Source: Mactromeris polynyma
Taxonomy: Eukaryota; Mollusca; Bivalvia; Venerida; Mactridae
Length of the DNA: 64,000 nt
Assembly (NCBI GenBank): GCA_032209605.1
Contig: JASFXZ010000016.1
Coordinates: 9,920,001-9,984,000, forward strand
Direction: 5' to 3'
Positions within the stretch are counted from its first letter, which is position 1; each line of letters opens with the position of its first letter. Of this stretch, positions 49,401 through 54,352 are shown piece after piece. The position numbers and the translations under genes are program-made. The notes under the pieces were generated by a model that saw only the letters and a program-made list of their open reading frames with translations, ran no database searches and was not told where the DNA came from.

Positions 49401-50151
49401 TATCGCATTCTTGTAGATGTTTTTCATCTAACACAGAGTCTAATATTTCTAGAATATCGTCCACTTCATTCTTCCCACCAATGTCCTCATTCTCCACACT
49501 AGAATAACTTAGATGTTTTTCTGACTGGCTCCTTAATGGTCTCTTTGGTAAATTAGGAAGCCTTCTTCTGGCCGAGTTACTTCTGCTGGTTCCAGACACT
49601 GAATTCACAGAATGTTTATCTCCCCTTAGATTACTATCATCAGTTTTTGCTTCATCATTGAAATAGGCTTCAACTTGACCATTTTTTGTTTTATCTATTT
49701 GTTTTGAGTTTCTCTGCCTTCTGTGCAATGAGTTTTCCTCTCTGAGTTTTTCACTAATTGATTGCAATTGTTTAATCCCGAACTTTTCTTCTTGTTCGTC
49801 CTCCTTTGTATTCAGGAGTTGTTGCCTCTTGTTTACTGCATGCAAAGTTTTTGAATTATAAGCCAACCTGCTGCTTGTTTTATTTGCAGGAAGTGGTGGT
49901 TTAGCTCTACTGTAGCCAGAAACCACAGTGTTGTCTATGACCCCAGCCAATGGCGGATTATTAGAATATGGTGCAGTGTTAAGGACATTGCCATCTTGAT
50001 TTGGTACGCTGTATGATGGAATGGTGGAAACACAAGATGATGTCTGGTAACTCTTGAACGAGGTTACTGAATTGTATGGTGTGTCATTGAAGAAGTCCTC
50101 ACAGTCACTCCGTGGGGAAATCTGTACAGGAAAGTGTTTACTTGTCGCCAT
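4356..50151 (-). CDS. Dbl-family RhoGEF (DH-PH), 13 exons, 1768 aa
   Basis: Predicted guanine-nucleotide exchange factor for Rho-family GTPases; the DH domain would catalyse GDP release and the PH domain assist membrane or GTPase contact. Exons (minus): 50151-46798, 37004-36879, 26772-26613, 26151-26015, 25457-25215, 10223-10062, 9795-9643, 8896-8813, 7631-7486, 7048-6934, 6563-6315, 5711-5457, 4478-4356; total 5307 nt, every phase consistent. Residues 1-1118 are low-complexity, Ser-rich and charged, with proline patches (PPLPANK, LPNLPKRP) and a CxC-x10-CxxC cluster (C582, C584, C595, C598). C1344/C1347/C1361/C1364 just precede the DH domain (about 1368-1560), whose strongest signature is LKSFLMVPVQRIMRYPLLL, split across exons 9 and 10. 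The PH domain (about 1600-1755) ends with a Trp-containing C-terminal helix (ETKLWVQNLRQQ) and the protein ends 13 residues after WRKRR. The start is the first in-frame ATG after an upstream stop at 50229 and has A at -3 and G at +4. Subfamily unresolved; no vertebrate symbol is assigned. Confidence 0.93.
4479..5456 (-). other. RhoGEF intron 12
   Basis: GT (GTACAT) to AG, 978 bp. No repeat array or other gene seen. Confidence 0.8.
5457..5711 (-). CDS. RhoGEF exon 12 (PH domain, Asn-rich loop)
   Basis: Acceptor TGTATTTCAG, donor AAG/GTACAT, 85 codons, phase 0 at both ends. Starts with an Asn-rich low-complexity stretch (about residues 1649-1671, including NNNINNNNN) that would fall in a PH inter-strand loop, then PH strands RSAAVVFIKEKNGRFQVM and FEILEWSKEAFLIK. 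Confidence 0.93.
5712..6314 (-). other. RhoGEF intron 11
   Basis: GTAAAT donor to TTTCAG acceptor, 603 bp, AT-rich; nothing else recognised. Confidence 0.8.
6315..6563 (-). CDS. RhoGEF exon 11 (DH-PH linker and PH start)
   Basis: Acceptor CTTTTCTAG, donor CAG/GTAAAT, 83 codons, phase 0. Basic linker (KSRTASIRPRKLSQKG), then VALETLQWNRKDV and the first PH strands ending VYGVLLTLMQ. Confidence 0.92.
6564..6933 (-). other. RhoGEF intron 10
   Basis: Donor GTACGT, acceptor TTTTCTAG; 370 bp. Contains one copy of a transposon-end-like sequence (CTGGAACCTCTTTAAACCGG, near 6603) similar to the Tigger-like terminus at 33004, with no partner seen. Confidence 0.75.
6934..7048 (-). CDS. RhoGEF exon 10 (DH C-terminal helices)
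   Basis: Acceptor ATTTTTAAG, donor GCA/GTACGT, 115 nt, joins exon 9 inside the Arg codon (AG/G). Encodes YPLLLDRLYKTT and the last DH helix (KDKIEDILGHINA), matching the conserved CR3 end of DH domains. Confidence 0.95.
7049..7485 (-). other. RhoGEF intron 9
   Basis: GTAAGT donor, 437 bp, no notable content. Confidence 0.8.
7486..7631 (-). CDS. RhoGEF exon 9 (DH core)
   Basis: Acceptor TTGTTTCAG, donor ATGAG/GTAAGT, 146 nt. Encodes LLQQLEREKELLRIFLQVSQ and LKSFLMVPVQRIM, the best-conserved DH stretch and the main reason for the family call. Confidence 0.96.
7632..8812 (-). other. RhoGEF intron 8
   Basis: Donor GTAATG, 1181 bp. Holds the 47-bp array at 8030-8358. A TIR-like end (GAGAGGTTACACTGTA, about 8780-8795) suggests a small DNA-element remnant whose other end I could not fix. 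Confidence 0.7.
8030..8358. repeat. 47-bp minisatellite, 7 copies
   Basis: Copies start at 8030, 8077, 8124, 8171, 8218, 8265 and 8312 with ATTTCCCTGGCAGCTAATTG. Nearly identical; the first has GCTAAAG and the sixth ATTATTG variants. Lies in RhoGEF intron 8. Confidence 0.97.
8813..8896 (-). CDS. RhoGEF exon 8 (DH)
   Basis: Acceptor TTTTCCAG, donor CAG/GTAATG, 28 codons, phase 0. Encodes the DH helix ending FENYCVNQ. Confidence 0.9.
8897..9642 (-). other. RhoGEF intron 7
   Basis: Donor GTAAGC, 746 bp; no repeats or other genes noted. Confidence 0.8.
9643..9795 (-). CDS. RhoGEF exon 7 (DH)
   Basis: Acceptor TTATTCCAG, donor CAT/GTAAGC, 51 codons, phase 0. Encodes EFYKPIMKAG and IFLNLDELIHVNKHFVSKL, the second conserved DH region. 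Confidence 0.94.
10062..10223 (-). CDS. RhoGEF exon 6 (Cys-pair motif and DH start)
   Basis: Acceptor TTATTTGCAG, donor GAG/GTAAAA, 54 codons, phase 0. Begins with CxxC-x13-CxxC (C1344, C1347, C1361, C1364) and runs straight into the first DH helix (RRTERKKTIQEIFETEMNY). Confidence 0.93.
10224..11963. other. RhoGEF intron 5, left part
   Basis: AT-rich intron sequence with an AT dinucleotide run near 10940-10975 and a two-copy 57-bp duplication at 11264-11377. No exon-like open frame seen. Confidence 0.6.
11264..11377. repeat. 57-bp tandem duplication, 2 copies
   Basis: Copies at 11264 and 11321 start GAGTGGACACTGTCAAATAT; near identical. Confidence 0.93.
11964..12171. repeat. 30/29-bp minisatellite, 7 copies
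   Basis: Units start GTCATAACAAACATCGCTAA at 11964, 11994, 12024, 12054, 12084, 12113 and 12142. Copies five and six are 29 bp, from loss of one T in the TTTT run. Confidence 0.96.
12172..12737. other. Intron 5 sequence, no gene seen
   Basis: AT-rich, no recognisable element. Confidence 0.5.
12738..12990. repeat. Degenerate 16-bp G-rich minisatellite
   Basis: Repeats of GGTCAGAGTGGTCAAT with substitutions. A longer block containing GGGGTTGACATTCAGAGGAA occurs at about 12796 and 12908, giving a second-level period near 112 bp. Confidence 0.9.
12991..14985. other. Intron 5 sequence with one dispersed duplication
   Basis: No gene. About 86 bp around 13307-13393 is repeated in diverged form at 13637-13722 (both hold ATTATTGATTTGAAGGT and a downstream GGACRCTTGGAACAGG motif). 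Confidence 0.6.
14986..15273. repeat. 22-bp minisatellite, 13 copies
   Basis: One slightly longer copy at 14986, then 12 identical copies from 15010 of a unit starting CATATCAGGGTCCGAGGTAA. High identity suggests recent amplification. Confidence 0.98.
15274..16265. other. Intron 5 sequence, no gene seen
   Basis: AT-rich; no recognisable feature. Confidence 0.5.
16266..17920. repeat. 45-47-bp minisatellite with 280-bp higher-order unit, about 35 copies
   Basis: Monomers read TTATGATTGAGGTCAGACTG followed by a GCTACAG-GTATTATAGAGATG segment. Two main variants alternate (ATTGAGTCCAGACT and ATCAGGTCAGACT). A six-monomer block of 280 bp at 16798-17077 is repeated at 17078-17357 with essentially one base difference, and its marker monomer (GTATATAGAGATG) recurs near 17592. 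Lies in RhoGEF intron 5. Confidence 0.96.
17921..18630. other. Intron 5 sequence between arrays
   Basis: AT-rich, no gene or repeat recognised. Confidence 0.5.
18631..19245. repeat. 60-bp minisatellite, about 10 copies
   Basis: Ten complete 60-bp units starting CTCACAATCACGGTGAGTGC from 18631 plus a partial unit at 19231. Variants fall in blocks: early copies have GGTGAGTGC, later ones GGTGCATGC, with GGTCA/GGCCA switches. The multiple-of-three period gives long open frames on both strands. It directly abuts the 48/51-bp array. Confidence 0.98.
19268..24660. repeat. 48/51-bp minisatellite, 111 copies (5.4 kb)
   Basis: Counting the anchor GATGTCCCAC from 19278 to 24611 gives 110 intervals: 92 of 48 bp and 18 of 51 bp (TTTTGTG replaced by TATGTCAGTG), with a single 1-bp deletion near 20755. 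Apart from that, two GAATGTAC point variants (about 19837 and 22650) and a TTCAGTG variant near the right end, copies look identical. The spacing of 51-bp copies shows higher-order duplication, including an 873-bp period. Open frames over 1500 codons exist on both strands because 48 and 51 are multiples of three. It lies in RhoGEF intron 5. Confidence 0.99.
24661..25214 (-). other. RhoGEF intron 5, donor end
   Basis: Non-repetitive intron sequence up to the donor GAG/GTGAGC of exon 5. Confidence 0.6.
25215..25457 (-). CDS. RhoGEF exon 5 (Ser-rich linker)
   Basis: Acceptor ATTTTAG, donor GAG/GTGAGC, 81 codons, phase 0. Ser/His-rich, with SLSTDSGVIG and repeated HSHSE-type residues; predicted disordered and rich in possible phosphosites. 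Confidence 0.88.
25458..26014 (-). other. RhoGEF intron 4
   Basis: Donor GTATGC, 557 bp. Contains several scattered copies of an AAAGGGAAGTAACT-like motif (25800-26010), a short motif also seen elsewhere in the window. Confidence 0.75.
26015..26151 (-). CDS. RhoGEF exon 4 (acidic linker)
   Basis: Acceptor TTGTTTCAG, donor GAGCCA/GTATGC, 137 nt, enters in phase 1 and leaves in phase 0. Encodes KEEILTFLDKVSSRELVD then an acidic run (LEELNEEDEP). Confidence 0.88.
26152..26612 (-). other. RhoGEF intron 3
   Basis: Donor GTATGT, 461 bp, with a 174-bp MITE at 26334-26507. Confidence 0.8.
26334..26507. mobile_element. 174-bp MITE, copy A
   Basis: Flanked by TA on both sides (26332-26333, 26508-26509). 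Termini CAGTAAAAACTCACCTAAAG and, inverted, CAGTAAAACCTCAATTATAA. TA duplication and the CAGT end fit a Tc1/mariner-superfamily non-autonomous element. Confidence 0.85.
26613..26772 (-). CDS. RhoGEF exon 3 (basic linker)
   Basis: Acceptor AATTGCAG, donor GCAA/GTATGT, 160 nt, leaves in phase 1. Contains a basic cluster (ARKKRERKERPYK) that could act in nuclear import or lipid contact, and IPASKRWALREEK. Confidence 0.88.
27530..29103 (+). mobile_element. 5'-truncated LINE (non-LTR retrotransposon)
   Basis: Reverse-transcriptase coding sequence followed by a 3' UTR and an (ATT)n tail at about 29080-29103, the tail type common in Jockey/CR1-group LINEs. The left junction is inferred near 27530, where the sequence enters a conserved RT motif (FRENHSC). 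No stop or frameshift breaks the remaining RT, so insertion is likely recent. Lies in RhoGEF intron 2 on the opposite strand to the gene. Confidence 0.88.
27539..28747 (+). CDS. LINE reverse transcriptase, N-terminally truncated
   Basis: About 400 codons, open to TAA 28745-28747. RT motifs in order: FLDLRKAFDLVDH (first catalytic Asp region), GVPQGSILGPLLF (finger/palm), FADDSTLH (catalytic Asp pair), SLHPNKSKCMVIG and LLGIYIDNNLKW (thumb side), then LPILDYCCHIWG and LQRRVAKIIL of the C-terminal region typical of Jockey/CR1-like LINEs. The endonuclease and first RT motifs are absent, so it is not autonomous. The literal ATG at 27518 precedes the probable junction and is unlikely to be a native start. 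Confidence 0.9.
   Translation: MFRENHSCSTALTSLIDAWVKDIDSGKLVGAIFLDLRKAFDLVDHQVLLHKLKLYHFSEMSLEFFQSYLSNRKQLVKVGNIQSGLLPISSGVPQGSILGPLLFLIYINDIAFCNSTNMKINLFADDSTLHESGSSLTNIEFQLQSNLNFVVDWCKINNMSLHPNKSKCMVIGTSNKTKQAAILNLTINGIALESVTVQKLLGIYIDNNLKWHTQIKFVCKKLNSKISLLKNVIFYLTEEMKCMFYNAYILPILDYCCHIWGKDNNRHINKINTLQRRVAKIILKKPKRSPSNGLLRELQWLTFTDRCKYHCGALVYKTRNGMAPCYLTELLVFANNEHYSLRSASKHDLCINKTPRTNYFKDSFSYYSMKVWNDIPDAIRNVEMLASFKHKYKNHLLNSASQ
29575..30085 (+). mobile_element. tRNA-derived SINE, copy 1, with amplified internal module
   Basis: Contains a Pol III B-box-like GGGTTCGATTCC (29584-29594) but no A box, so it is 5'-truncated. The body is expanded by the 55-bp array. The 3' tail (about 29975-30085) has TTCCAGG, CTGGT and GTCAACTGACC followed by TGAAAAACGTTGAAAAACC, the same order as in the minus-strand copy at 42075-43092. 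Confidence 0.65.
29590..29974. repeat. 55-bp minisatellite inside SINE copy 1, 7 copies
   Basis: Units start at 29590, 29645, 29700, 29755, 29810, 29865 and 29920 with GATTCCTGGGGTGGGTAGGT. The first unit overlaps the B box, so the amplified segment is the SINE body just after the tRNA head. Confidence 0.95.
30086..31125. other. RhoGEF intron 2 sequence, no gene seen
   Basis: AT-rich; overlapping open frames near 30848-31132 on both strands show no recognisable domain and no splice context. Confidence 0.5.
31126..31299. mobile_element. 174-bp MITE, copy B
   Basis: TA at 31124-31125 and 31300-31301. Same length and layout as copy A, with CAGTTAAACCTC at left and the complement of CAGTAAAACCTCAATAATAA at right. 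Confidence 0.85.
31556..31742. mobile_element. Small inverted-repeat element with 10-bp flanking direct repeats
   Basis: CTTTGTGACA occurs at 31556-31565 and 31733-31742. Between them are four direct GACAWTTGCCCCCCA-like copies and, at right, two inverted ones (GGGGGCAAATGTCC). The layout suggests a small foldback element with a target duplication; the family is not recognised. Confidence 0.5.
31743..32929. other. RhoGEF intron 2 sequence, no gene seen
   Basis: AT-rich; a run of 14 G lies at 32555-32568. Confidence 0.5.
33004..34001. mobile_element. Tigger/pogo-like DNA transposon, internally deleted (998 bp)
   Basis: TIRs CAGTGAAACCCCTCAAAACC (33004) and, inverted, CAGTGGAAGCCCTCTAAACC (34001), flanked by TA at 33002-33003 and 34002-34003. 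An internal open frame on the plus strand encodes a transposase-like N-terminal helix-turn-helix. The catalytic DDE region is absent. Confidence 0.88.
33657..33827 (+). pseudogene. Tigger/CENP-B-type transposase N-terminal HTH remnant
   Basis: A 56-residue open frame starting at ATG 33657. It begins with a basic stretch (SKHRRIELSLDDKIKLIKE) and continues KFGIGKSTVSD, the pattern of the N-terminal DNA-binding helix-turn-helix of pogo/Tigger transposases and CENP-B. Full transposases are several hundred residues long, so this is only the first DNA-binding module; the rest was lost by internal deletion. It sits centrally between matching TIRs. A truncated HTH protein could still bind the TIRs if expressed, but there is no evidence for expression. 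Confidence 0.7.
34134..34528. other. RhoGEF intron 2 sequence, no gene seen
   Basis: AT-rich, nothing recognised. Confidence 0.5.
34529..36530. repeat. 22-bp minisatellite, about 90 copies (2.0 kb)
   Basis: Unit ACATGTGACTGGTTGTGGTA plus TG. Two main versions, TATGACATGTGACT and TATGGTATGTGACT, are interleaved, with rarer GAGATTGATTG and GGTTCTGG copies that recur in the same local order. A 22-bp period cycles through frames, and a 66-bp triple gives open frames on the minus strand of up to 521 codons rich in His, Thr and Ser; I treat these as artefacts. Confidence 0.98.
36531..36878 (-). other. RhoGEF intron 2, donor end
   Basis: Unique sequence leading to the donor GTG/GTAAAT of exon 2. 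Confidence 0.6.
36879..37004 (-). CDS. RhoGEF exon 2 (acidic linker)
   Basis: Acceptor CTTTGTAG, donor ATGGTG/GTAAAT, 42 codons, phase 0 at both ends. Strongly acidic (VNADDNFQLPDDHDDSGK and RDTDDVDGEEIEH). Phase and splice sites fit the gene on both sides. Confidence 0.88.
37165..37335. repeat. Dispersed molluscan-type repeat
   Basis: Contains GAGGTCCACCAAAGGATCAT, a CCTGTGAAGTTAGGACAAAA segment, and ends AGCTCACCAGGTGAACT (a short hairpin). I recall this combination from many bivalve and gastropod non-coding sequences; that is memory, not a search. Confidence 0.5.
37361..37634. repeat. 29-bp minisatellite, about 9.4 copies
   Basis: Unit TAGGGAAAAGTAGGGAGCAA plus GAAAAAAAG; one copy has GGAACAG. 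Purine-rich on the plus strand throughout, directly next to the dispersed repeat at 37165. Confidence 0.97.
37635..39434. other. Intron 1 sequence, no gene seen
   Basis: AT-rich, no recognisable element. Confidence 0.5.
39435..40843. repeat. 83-bp minisatellite, 17 copies
   Basis: Units start ACAAAATAATTGTTTCCACT and include the near-palindrome TATATACATATA and GGCCATATTGTTTGGGCCAG. Variation is limited to a few sites (CTGCCTC/CTGTCTC/CTGCCCC; AATAATT/AATATTT). A diverged half-unit follows at 40850-40990. The period is not a multiple of three, so a 62-codon open frame recurs every 83 bp. Confidence 0.98.
40844..42074. other. Intron 1 sequence with short duplications
   Basis: ACCCCAAAAATCACATTT occurs near 41020 and 41187, about 167 bp apart; otherwise no feature. 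Confidence 0.5.
42075..43092 (-). mobile_element. tRNA-derived SINE, copy 2, with amplified tail module
   Basis: On the minus strand the head has a Pol III A box TAGCTCAGTTGG (43080-43069) and B box GGTTTGATTCC (43045-43035) at tRNA-like spacing. The body follows (43020-42933), then the tail with TTCCAGG, CTGGTGAAGTCAACTGACC and finally AAAATGTTGAAATATGG, matching the order in copy 1 at 29975-30085. The tail is expanded 14-fold by the 59-bp array. It is not a functional tRNA: the acceptor stem does not pair convincingly. Confidence 0.7.
42107..42932. repeat. 59-bp minisatellite inside SINE copy 2, 14 copies
   Basis: Exactly 14 units of 59 bp from 42107, starting TCAGCTATGTATGGTGGTCA. Variants are few (GCCATG/GCTATG, CTCCA/CACCA/CTCTA). 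The unit is the SINE tail segment. Confidence 0.97.
43460..44025. mobile_element. Outer inverted-repeat element of a nested pair
   Basis: Left GTATTTCTAATCCGAGACTT (about 43460) pairs with the complement of ATTAATCCGAGCCTTCTCTG at right (about 43990-44025). It encloses the element at 43519-43948. Arms are diverged and the exact ends are uncertain. Confidence 0.55.
43519..43948. mobile_element. MITE with about 37-bp near-perfect TIRs
   Basis: Left GGGTCAGAGGAACTCCTATA continuing GTAAAAACCCGGGGATT; the right arm is its complement with one mismatch (CATATA for CTATA). TA flanks both sides (43517-43518, 43949-43950). Interior 350 bp with no open frame; a CTCCCGCGCGGGAG palindrome lies near the right arm. 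A poly-T run precedes the left end. Confidence 0.85.
44035..45842 (+). mobile_element. Decayed LINE with dispersed-repeat insertion
   Basis: Broken reverse-transcriptase fragments in order: KKAKVIPIFKKGSKSDTNNY (about 44056), LLGV...NWNTQVEHI-like (about 44730-44790), LPHLDYCCTIWG (about 45145), FQKRAAQIIL and AGPKIWNKIPL (about 45490). Stops and frameshifts abound. The 3' end has AATAAAG and an (ATT)n tail near 45842. A foreign repeat fills 44230-44650. Confidence 0.8.
44230..44650. repeat. Dispersed repeat containing a 144-bp internal duplication
   Basis: GACCTTGACCTTTGAC occurs at 44419 and 44563, each followed by GAACGA and AAGTGAGCTCTCCACATGTT. The motif combination is one I recall from molluscan repeats. 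It interrupts the LINE coding remains. Confidence 0.6.
45843..46797 (-). other. RhoGEF intron 1, donor end
   Basis: AT-rich sequence, no gene or array seen, up to the GC donor. Confidence 0.55.
46798..50151 (-). CDS. RhoGEF exon 1 (1118 codons, disordered N terminus)
   Basis: Uninterrupted from ATG 50151 to the donor GAG/GCAAGT. Ser, Asp, Glu, Asn and Lys rich with few hydrophobic blocks, so mostly disordered. Recognisable patches: SARRRLPNLPKRPLRS (basic and Pro-rich), VDDILEILDSVLDEKHL (amphipathic), a CxC-x10-CxxC cluster at 582-598, LPPLPASNSPCPLRK, and LFKKHLHKHADLLERH. Codon composition and length exclude chance. Reading past the donor adds only six residues before a stop at 46777-46779. 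Confidence 0.93.
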
Positions 50152-50229
50152 GATTTTATCCACACAAGCCCAGTTACCTCCCTTGAATGAATCATGGCAG
50201 ATTGTATCCCTTTGTATGTAGATGGGTTA
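50152..50229 (-). promoter_or_regulatory. RhoGEF 5' leader with upstream out-of-frame ATG
   Basis: The coding frame stays open upstream to a TAA at 50229-50227 without an ATG. An out-of-frame ATG at 50195-50193 precedes the start codon and could form a short upstream ORF. Transcription start not determined. Confidence 0.35.
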
Positions 50230-50370
50230 TATAATTATGAAGTAAACTTTGCATCTTATGGAATAGTTTACAGTCCCATTGTTGGTACAGATATTCTATA
50301 CTGGACATTTGACTGTAAGATGTTCAACAGCATTTCTGAAATTAGATAATTAATTATTTGTTGAAAATGT

Positions 50371-50569
50371 CAACATTTGATTCATGTATGTTCAGCCACA
50401 TTTTATAAGTACAGTGTATGTAGGAAAAGGTAAAATGACAACATTTGATTCATGTATGTTCAGCCACATTTTTTAAGTATGTAGGAAAAGGTAAAATGAC
50501 AACATTTGATTCATGTATGTTCAGCCACATTTTTTAAGTACAGTGTATGTAGGAAAAGGTAAAATGACA
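50371..50569. repeat. 68/61-bp tandem repeat, 3 copies
   Basis: Units start CAACATTTGATTCATGTATG at 50371, 50439 and 50500; the second lacks ACAGTGT. It lies 220-420 bp upstream of the RhoGEF start codon, in its presumed promoter or 5' UTR. Confidence 0.93.
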
Positions 50570-52339
50570 AGAAAACATACTGGGAATAAATATGTGCAAT
50601 AGAAGTAAATTGTCTGTCCATGTTTACTTAATCAATTATCATAATAATTTAACATATTGATTTGTTACAGAAAACTCTCTGTATGACCACTGAACAAAGA
50701 AACTTTCCAATATTTTTTCAATTGTTATACCTATACTGTTTAATTCAAGATCTATTTCACACCCCTTTGATGTGTTATAATTCACCTTGACACCATTTTA
50801 TTTACATAACATAAAAATTACAATCACTTGTCAGAAAAAGGTTGATTTCTGCCATATAATAATGGTAAATTTATCAATGATCACATACAGTAAGTAAGTA
50901 CATACACGTATAGCTCAAAACTCAAAAGCTTGCATTAAAAATCTCAGAGCGATAAAGTTTAATTAAAAGATTACAGAATGATGTAAGTACCAAAACTGTA
51001 TAAATACCCAACAATATAGGTAATTAAGAGACCAGAACTAAAATGACAAAACAAACTATACAATTTGTTTTTTGTAAATGCTTTTGATTCAAGTTAAGCT
51101 ATGAATTTTAAGCAAATATCTCAACTTGGATTAGTAAGTGGAAACAAACCACTGCAGTCCTTAATTCACTTGCCCAATGACTTAAGCTCTGGCCTGAATT
51201 TACTCGATGCAAATTCAATGACTGTTGAAGCTGCCTGAAGGGCTTGTTTGAGTACATCAGCGTCACAATGTATAATTATCAAAACTGTTATAATTTTCCA
51301 CCATAAATCATGAGGGGTGAAAGTGAAATCTAGAAAATAGACTAGTTAACATCCTGCATAATGTACTTTGCCATATAGAGTCAGCCTTTGCCAGAGCGAA
51401 AAAAATAATTCCCTTTCTGTTAAATGTAACATTTTTCATTGTTTTGCCAGACCATATGAATTTTTCCAAACCGTGATAGCAGGCAATAAGACATGTATAT
51501 GGAAAACTACCATTTAAAAAAAAAAATTGTTGTTCATATTTTGATTTATTGTCTGTAGTCAAGTTTAGCATCTGAATACCAACATGTGGTTTTGGTTATA
51601 CAATCAACACAGCAATGCACCATTATATGACAGAGTGGAGTCAAACAATCCGTTTATCAAGAATGGCAGTGGTATTTCACAAAAAACTGTCCCACAAGTC
51701 ATTTAAATGAAAAAGTGGCCCGTATCGCTTAGAAACCAGGTCCTGTTTCACTGGGTAAACAACCACAAATCTTGACCAGCCTGCAAAACATTGCTGACAA
51801 TTTGTGAACTAACTATCTAGGTTTTGTGGAATATGATTTACATCAATGGATCAAAATTTAACAATGGTAATACACTTTATAACATAACATACAGTGTATT
51901 ATTCTCGATATTTCACTAAAGAAATAACAACTCAAGTGCGTGTGACGTAGACGCGCTAAAATGATATTGATGTTGTTAAATATTTATTTCATTGAAAATT
52001 AATATCTAGTTAATTTGAATGTGATATGTGATATAATCATTTGAACTCATGTCTTGTGGCTAAAAAATTAAAAAAGAAAATTGTCAGAACTACTTTTTAT
52101 GCGTCATGTTTTATTTACCAAAGACCAATATTACACATGTCATGTCTATGCTTGCATATAAGTTGGTTAAGGTAATGTTTCGGCTAAAAATCAGCGGTTT
52201 CTGCTATCATGTCATAAATAGAATCTTACATTTGTGTTCATTTTTTATTGAATGTACTAAACTCGTCATCTAAAACTGATAAAATCGACAAAACCTTGTT
52301 TTTACATGCCGATATAGTTTCTGGTTGGTAGATAGCTGG
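50570..52339. other. Upstream intergenic region, no gene seen
   Basis: AT-rich, no coding-like open frame or known repeat. May contain RhoGEF promoter elements or an upstream non-coding exon that cannot be defined here. Confidence 0.45.
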
Positions 52340-52871
52340 GTCCTCACTCTACTTTGGGGGAAGGTGCAGTCCTTGGTAGGGGCCTCACTCTACTTTGGGG
52401 AAGGTGCAGTCCTTGGTAGGGGCCTCACTCTACTTTGGGGGAAGGTGCAGTCCTTGGTAGGGGCCTCACTCTACTTCGGGGGAAGGTGCAGTCCTTGGTA
52501 GGGGCCTCACTCTACTTTGGGGGAAGGTGCAGTCCTTGGTAGGGGCCTCACTCTACTTTGGGGGAAGGTGCAGTCCTTGGTAGGGGCCTCACTCTACTTT
52601 GGGGGAAGGTGCAGTCCTTGGTAGGGCCTCACTCTACTTTGGGGGAAGGTGCAGTCCTTGGTAGGGGCCTCACTCTACTTTGGGGGAAGGTGCAGTCCTT
52701 GGTAGGGGCCTCACTCTACTTTGGGGGAAGGTGCAGTCCTTGGTAGGGGCCTCACTCTACTTTGGGGGAAGGTGCAGTCCTTGGTAGGGGCCTCACTCTA
52801 CTTTGGGGGAAGGTGCAGTCCTTGGTAGGGGCCTCACTCTACTTTGGGGGAAGGTGCAGTCCTTGGTAGGG
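52340..52871. repeat. 41-bp minisatellite, 13 copies
   Basis: Unit GGGGCCTCACTCTACTTTGG followed by GGGAAGGTGCAGTCCTTGGTA. Occasional single-G length changes and one TTCGGG variant. Confidence 0.97.
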
Positions 52872-53685
52872 GGCATTTCAAGCAAATTGGGAGAATTTTT
52901 CGTAATCTTTCCGGTCAAGGTCAAACTGAGTAGACCTACAAAAATTGTCATACATTGCATGCATCAGTAAACAAAACACAAAAATGTACCAAATATTATG
53001 TCTGTCAGAAAATAGTATTTTTCTCATGAATTTCAATGGGGGAGGGGGAGATATTATTTTGGTGGGTGAAATGGGGTAGATATTCAGCCCCAATAATGGA
53101 GGATCAAGGGCCCTGGGTAGGGATTTTATTTTTTGATGAAGATTTGACATTTATGTCTGTAAAGGGATAGAGATGCTTACACATGACAAAGGATTTTCTG
53201 TTTTAAAGAATTGGGATCAGATTCTATTAGGGTCAGCCGGTTACAGAAAACTGACATTTTTTAAATAATTTTGCTTAGGAAACAGGCAGAGAATTTTGTT
53301 GTTATGTATTAATTCATTATATTTTTGAAGTAATAATTAATGAAAACATTAATGATACATAGTTTATGAAGAACTATTTGACAATTATGTTAACAATTTC
53401 AATTACTTCAGAAGGAATGTAATCAATGTAATGGATGATACTATTATGTAAATGATTATTGATAGTGGAATGAACTAACTATCAATTAAAAATATGATAA
53501 ATTGTCAATTAGTAGTAATTATACAAAAACAATAAATGGAGGATCTTATATGAGTCAGTGGTCATTATTTATTGAAACAGATATTTAGAGATGTGAGGTA
53601 TTATCATAATACCTGTACATACCATGATACGTTTTCTGGCAATGATATATTGCCATATCTCTTTTAGATACCGGTGTAACAGTCC
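52872..53685. other. Intergenic, no gene seen
   Basis: AT-rich with a G-rich tract near 53036-53080; no feature recognised. Confidence 0.5.
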
Positions 53686-54352
53686 AGAACTGCCCCGGTC
53701 CAGTTCTTCCCAGGGGCTGTTTTGGACCGGTCCAGTTCTTCCCCGGGGCTGTTTTGGACCGGTCCAGTTCTTCCCCGGGGCTGTTTTGGACCGGTCCAGT
53801 TCTTCCCCGGGGCTGTTTTGGACCGGTCCAGTTCTTCCCCGGGGCTGTTTTGGACCGGTCCAGTTCTTCCCCGGGGCTGTTTTGGACCGGTCCAGTTCTT
53901 CCCCGGGGCTGTTTTGGACCGGTCCAGTTCTTCCACGGGGCTGTTTTGGACCGGTCCAGTTCTTCGCCGGGGCTGTTTTGGACCGGTCCAGTTCTTCCCC
54001 GGGGCTGTTTTGGACCGGTCCAGTTCTTCCCCGGGGCGGTTTTGGACCGGTCCAGTTCTTCCCCGGGGCTGTTTTGGACCGGTCCAGTTCTTCCCCGGGG
54101 CTGTTTTGGACCGGTCCAGTTCTTCCCCGGGGCTGTTTTGGACCGGTCCAGTTCTTCCACGGGGCTGTTTTGGACCGGTCCAGTTCTTCCCCGGGGCTGT
54201 TTTGGACCGGTCCAGTTCTTCCCCGGGGCTGTTTTGGACCGGTCCAGTTCTTCCCCGGGGCTGTTTTGGACCGGTCCAGTTCTTCCCCGGGGCTGTTTTG
54301 GACCGGTCCAGTTCTTCCCCGGGGCAGTTTTGGACCGGTCAAGTTCATCCCC
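53686..54352. repeat. 32-bp palindrome-rich minisatellite, about 20 copies
   Basis: Unit GGACCGGTCCAGTTCTTCCC followed by CGGGGCTGTTTT. Each unit holds a 10-bp perfect palindrome (GGACCGGTCC) and an 8-bp one (CCCCGGGG), with CpG sites in both. Few variants (CCACGGGG, TCGCCGGGG, GGGCGGTT). Open frames in several registers are artefacts. Confidence 0.98.

Noticed and set aside
50163..50163. RhoGEF start at a GTG (50163) four codons before the ATG
   Set aside because: Eukaryotic initiation at GTG is rare, and the ATG at 50151 has A at -3 and G at +4.
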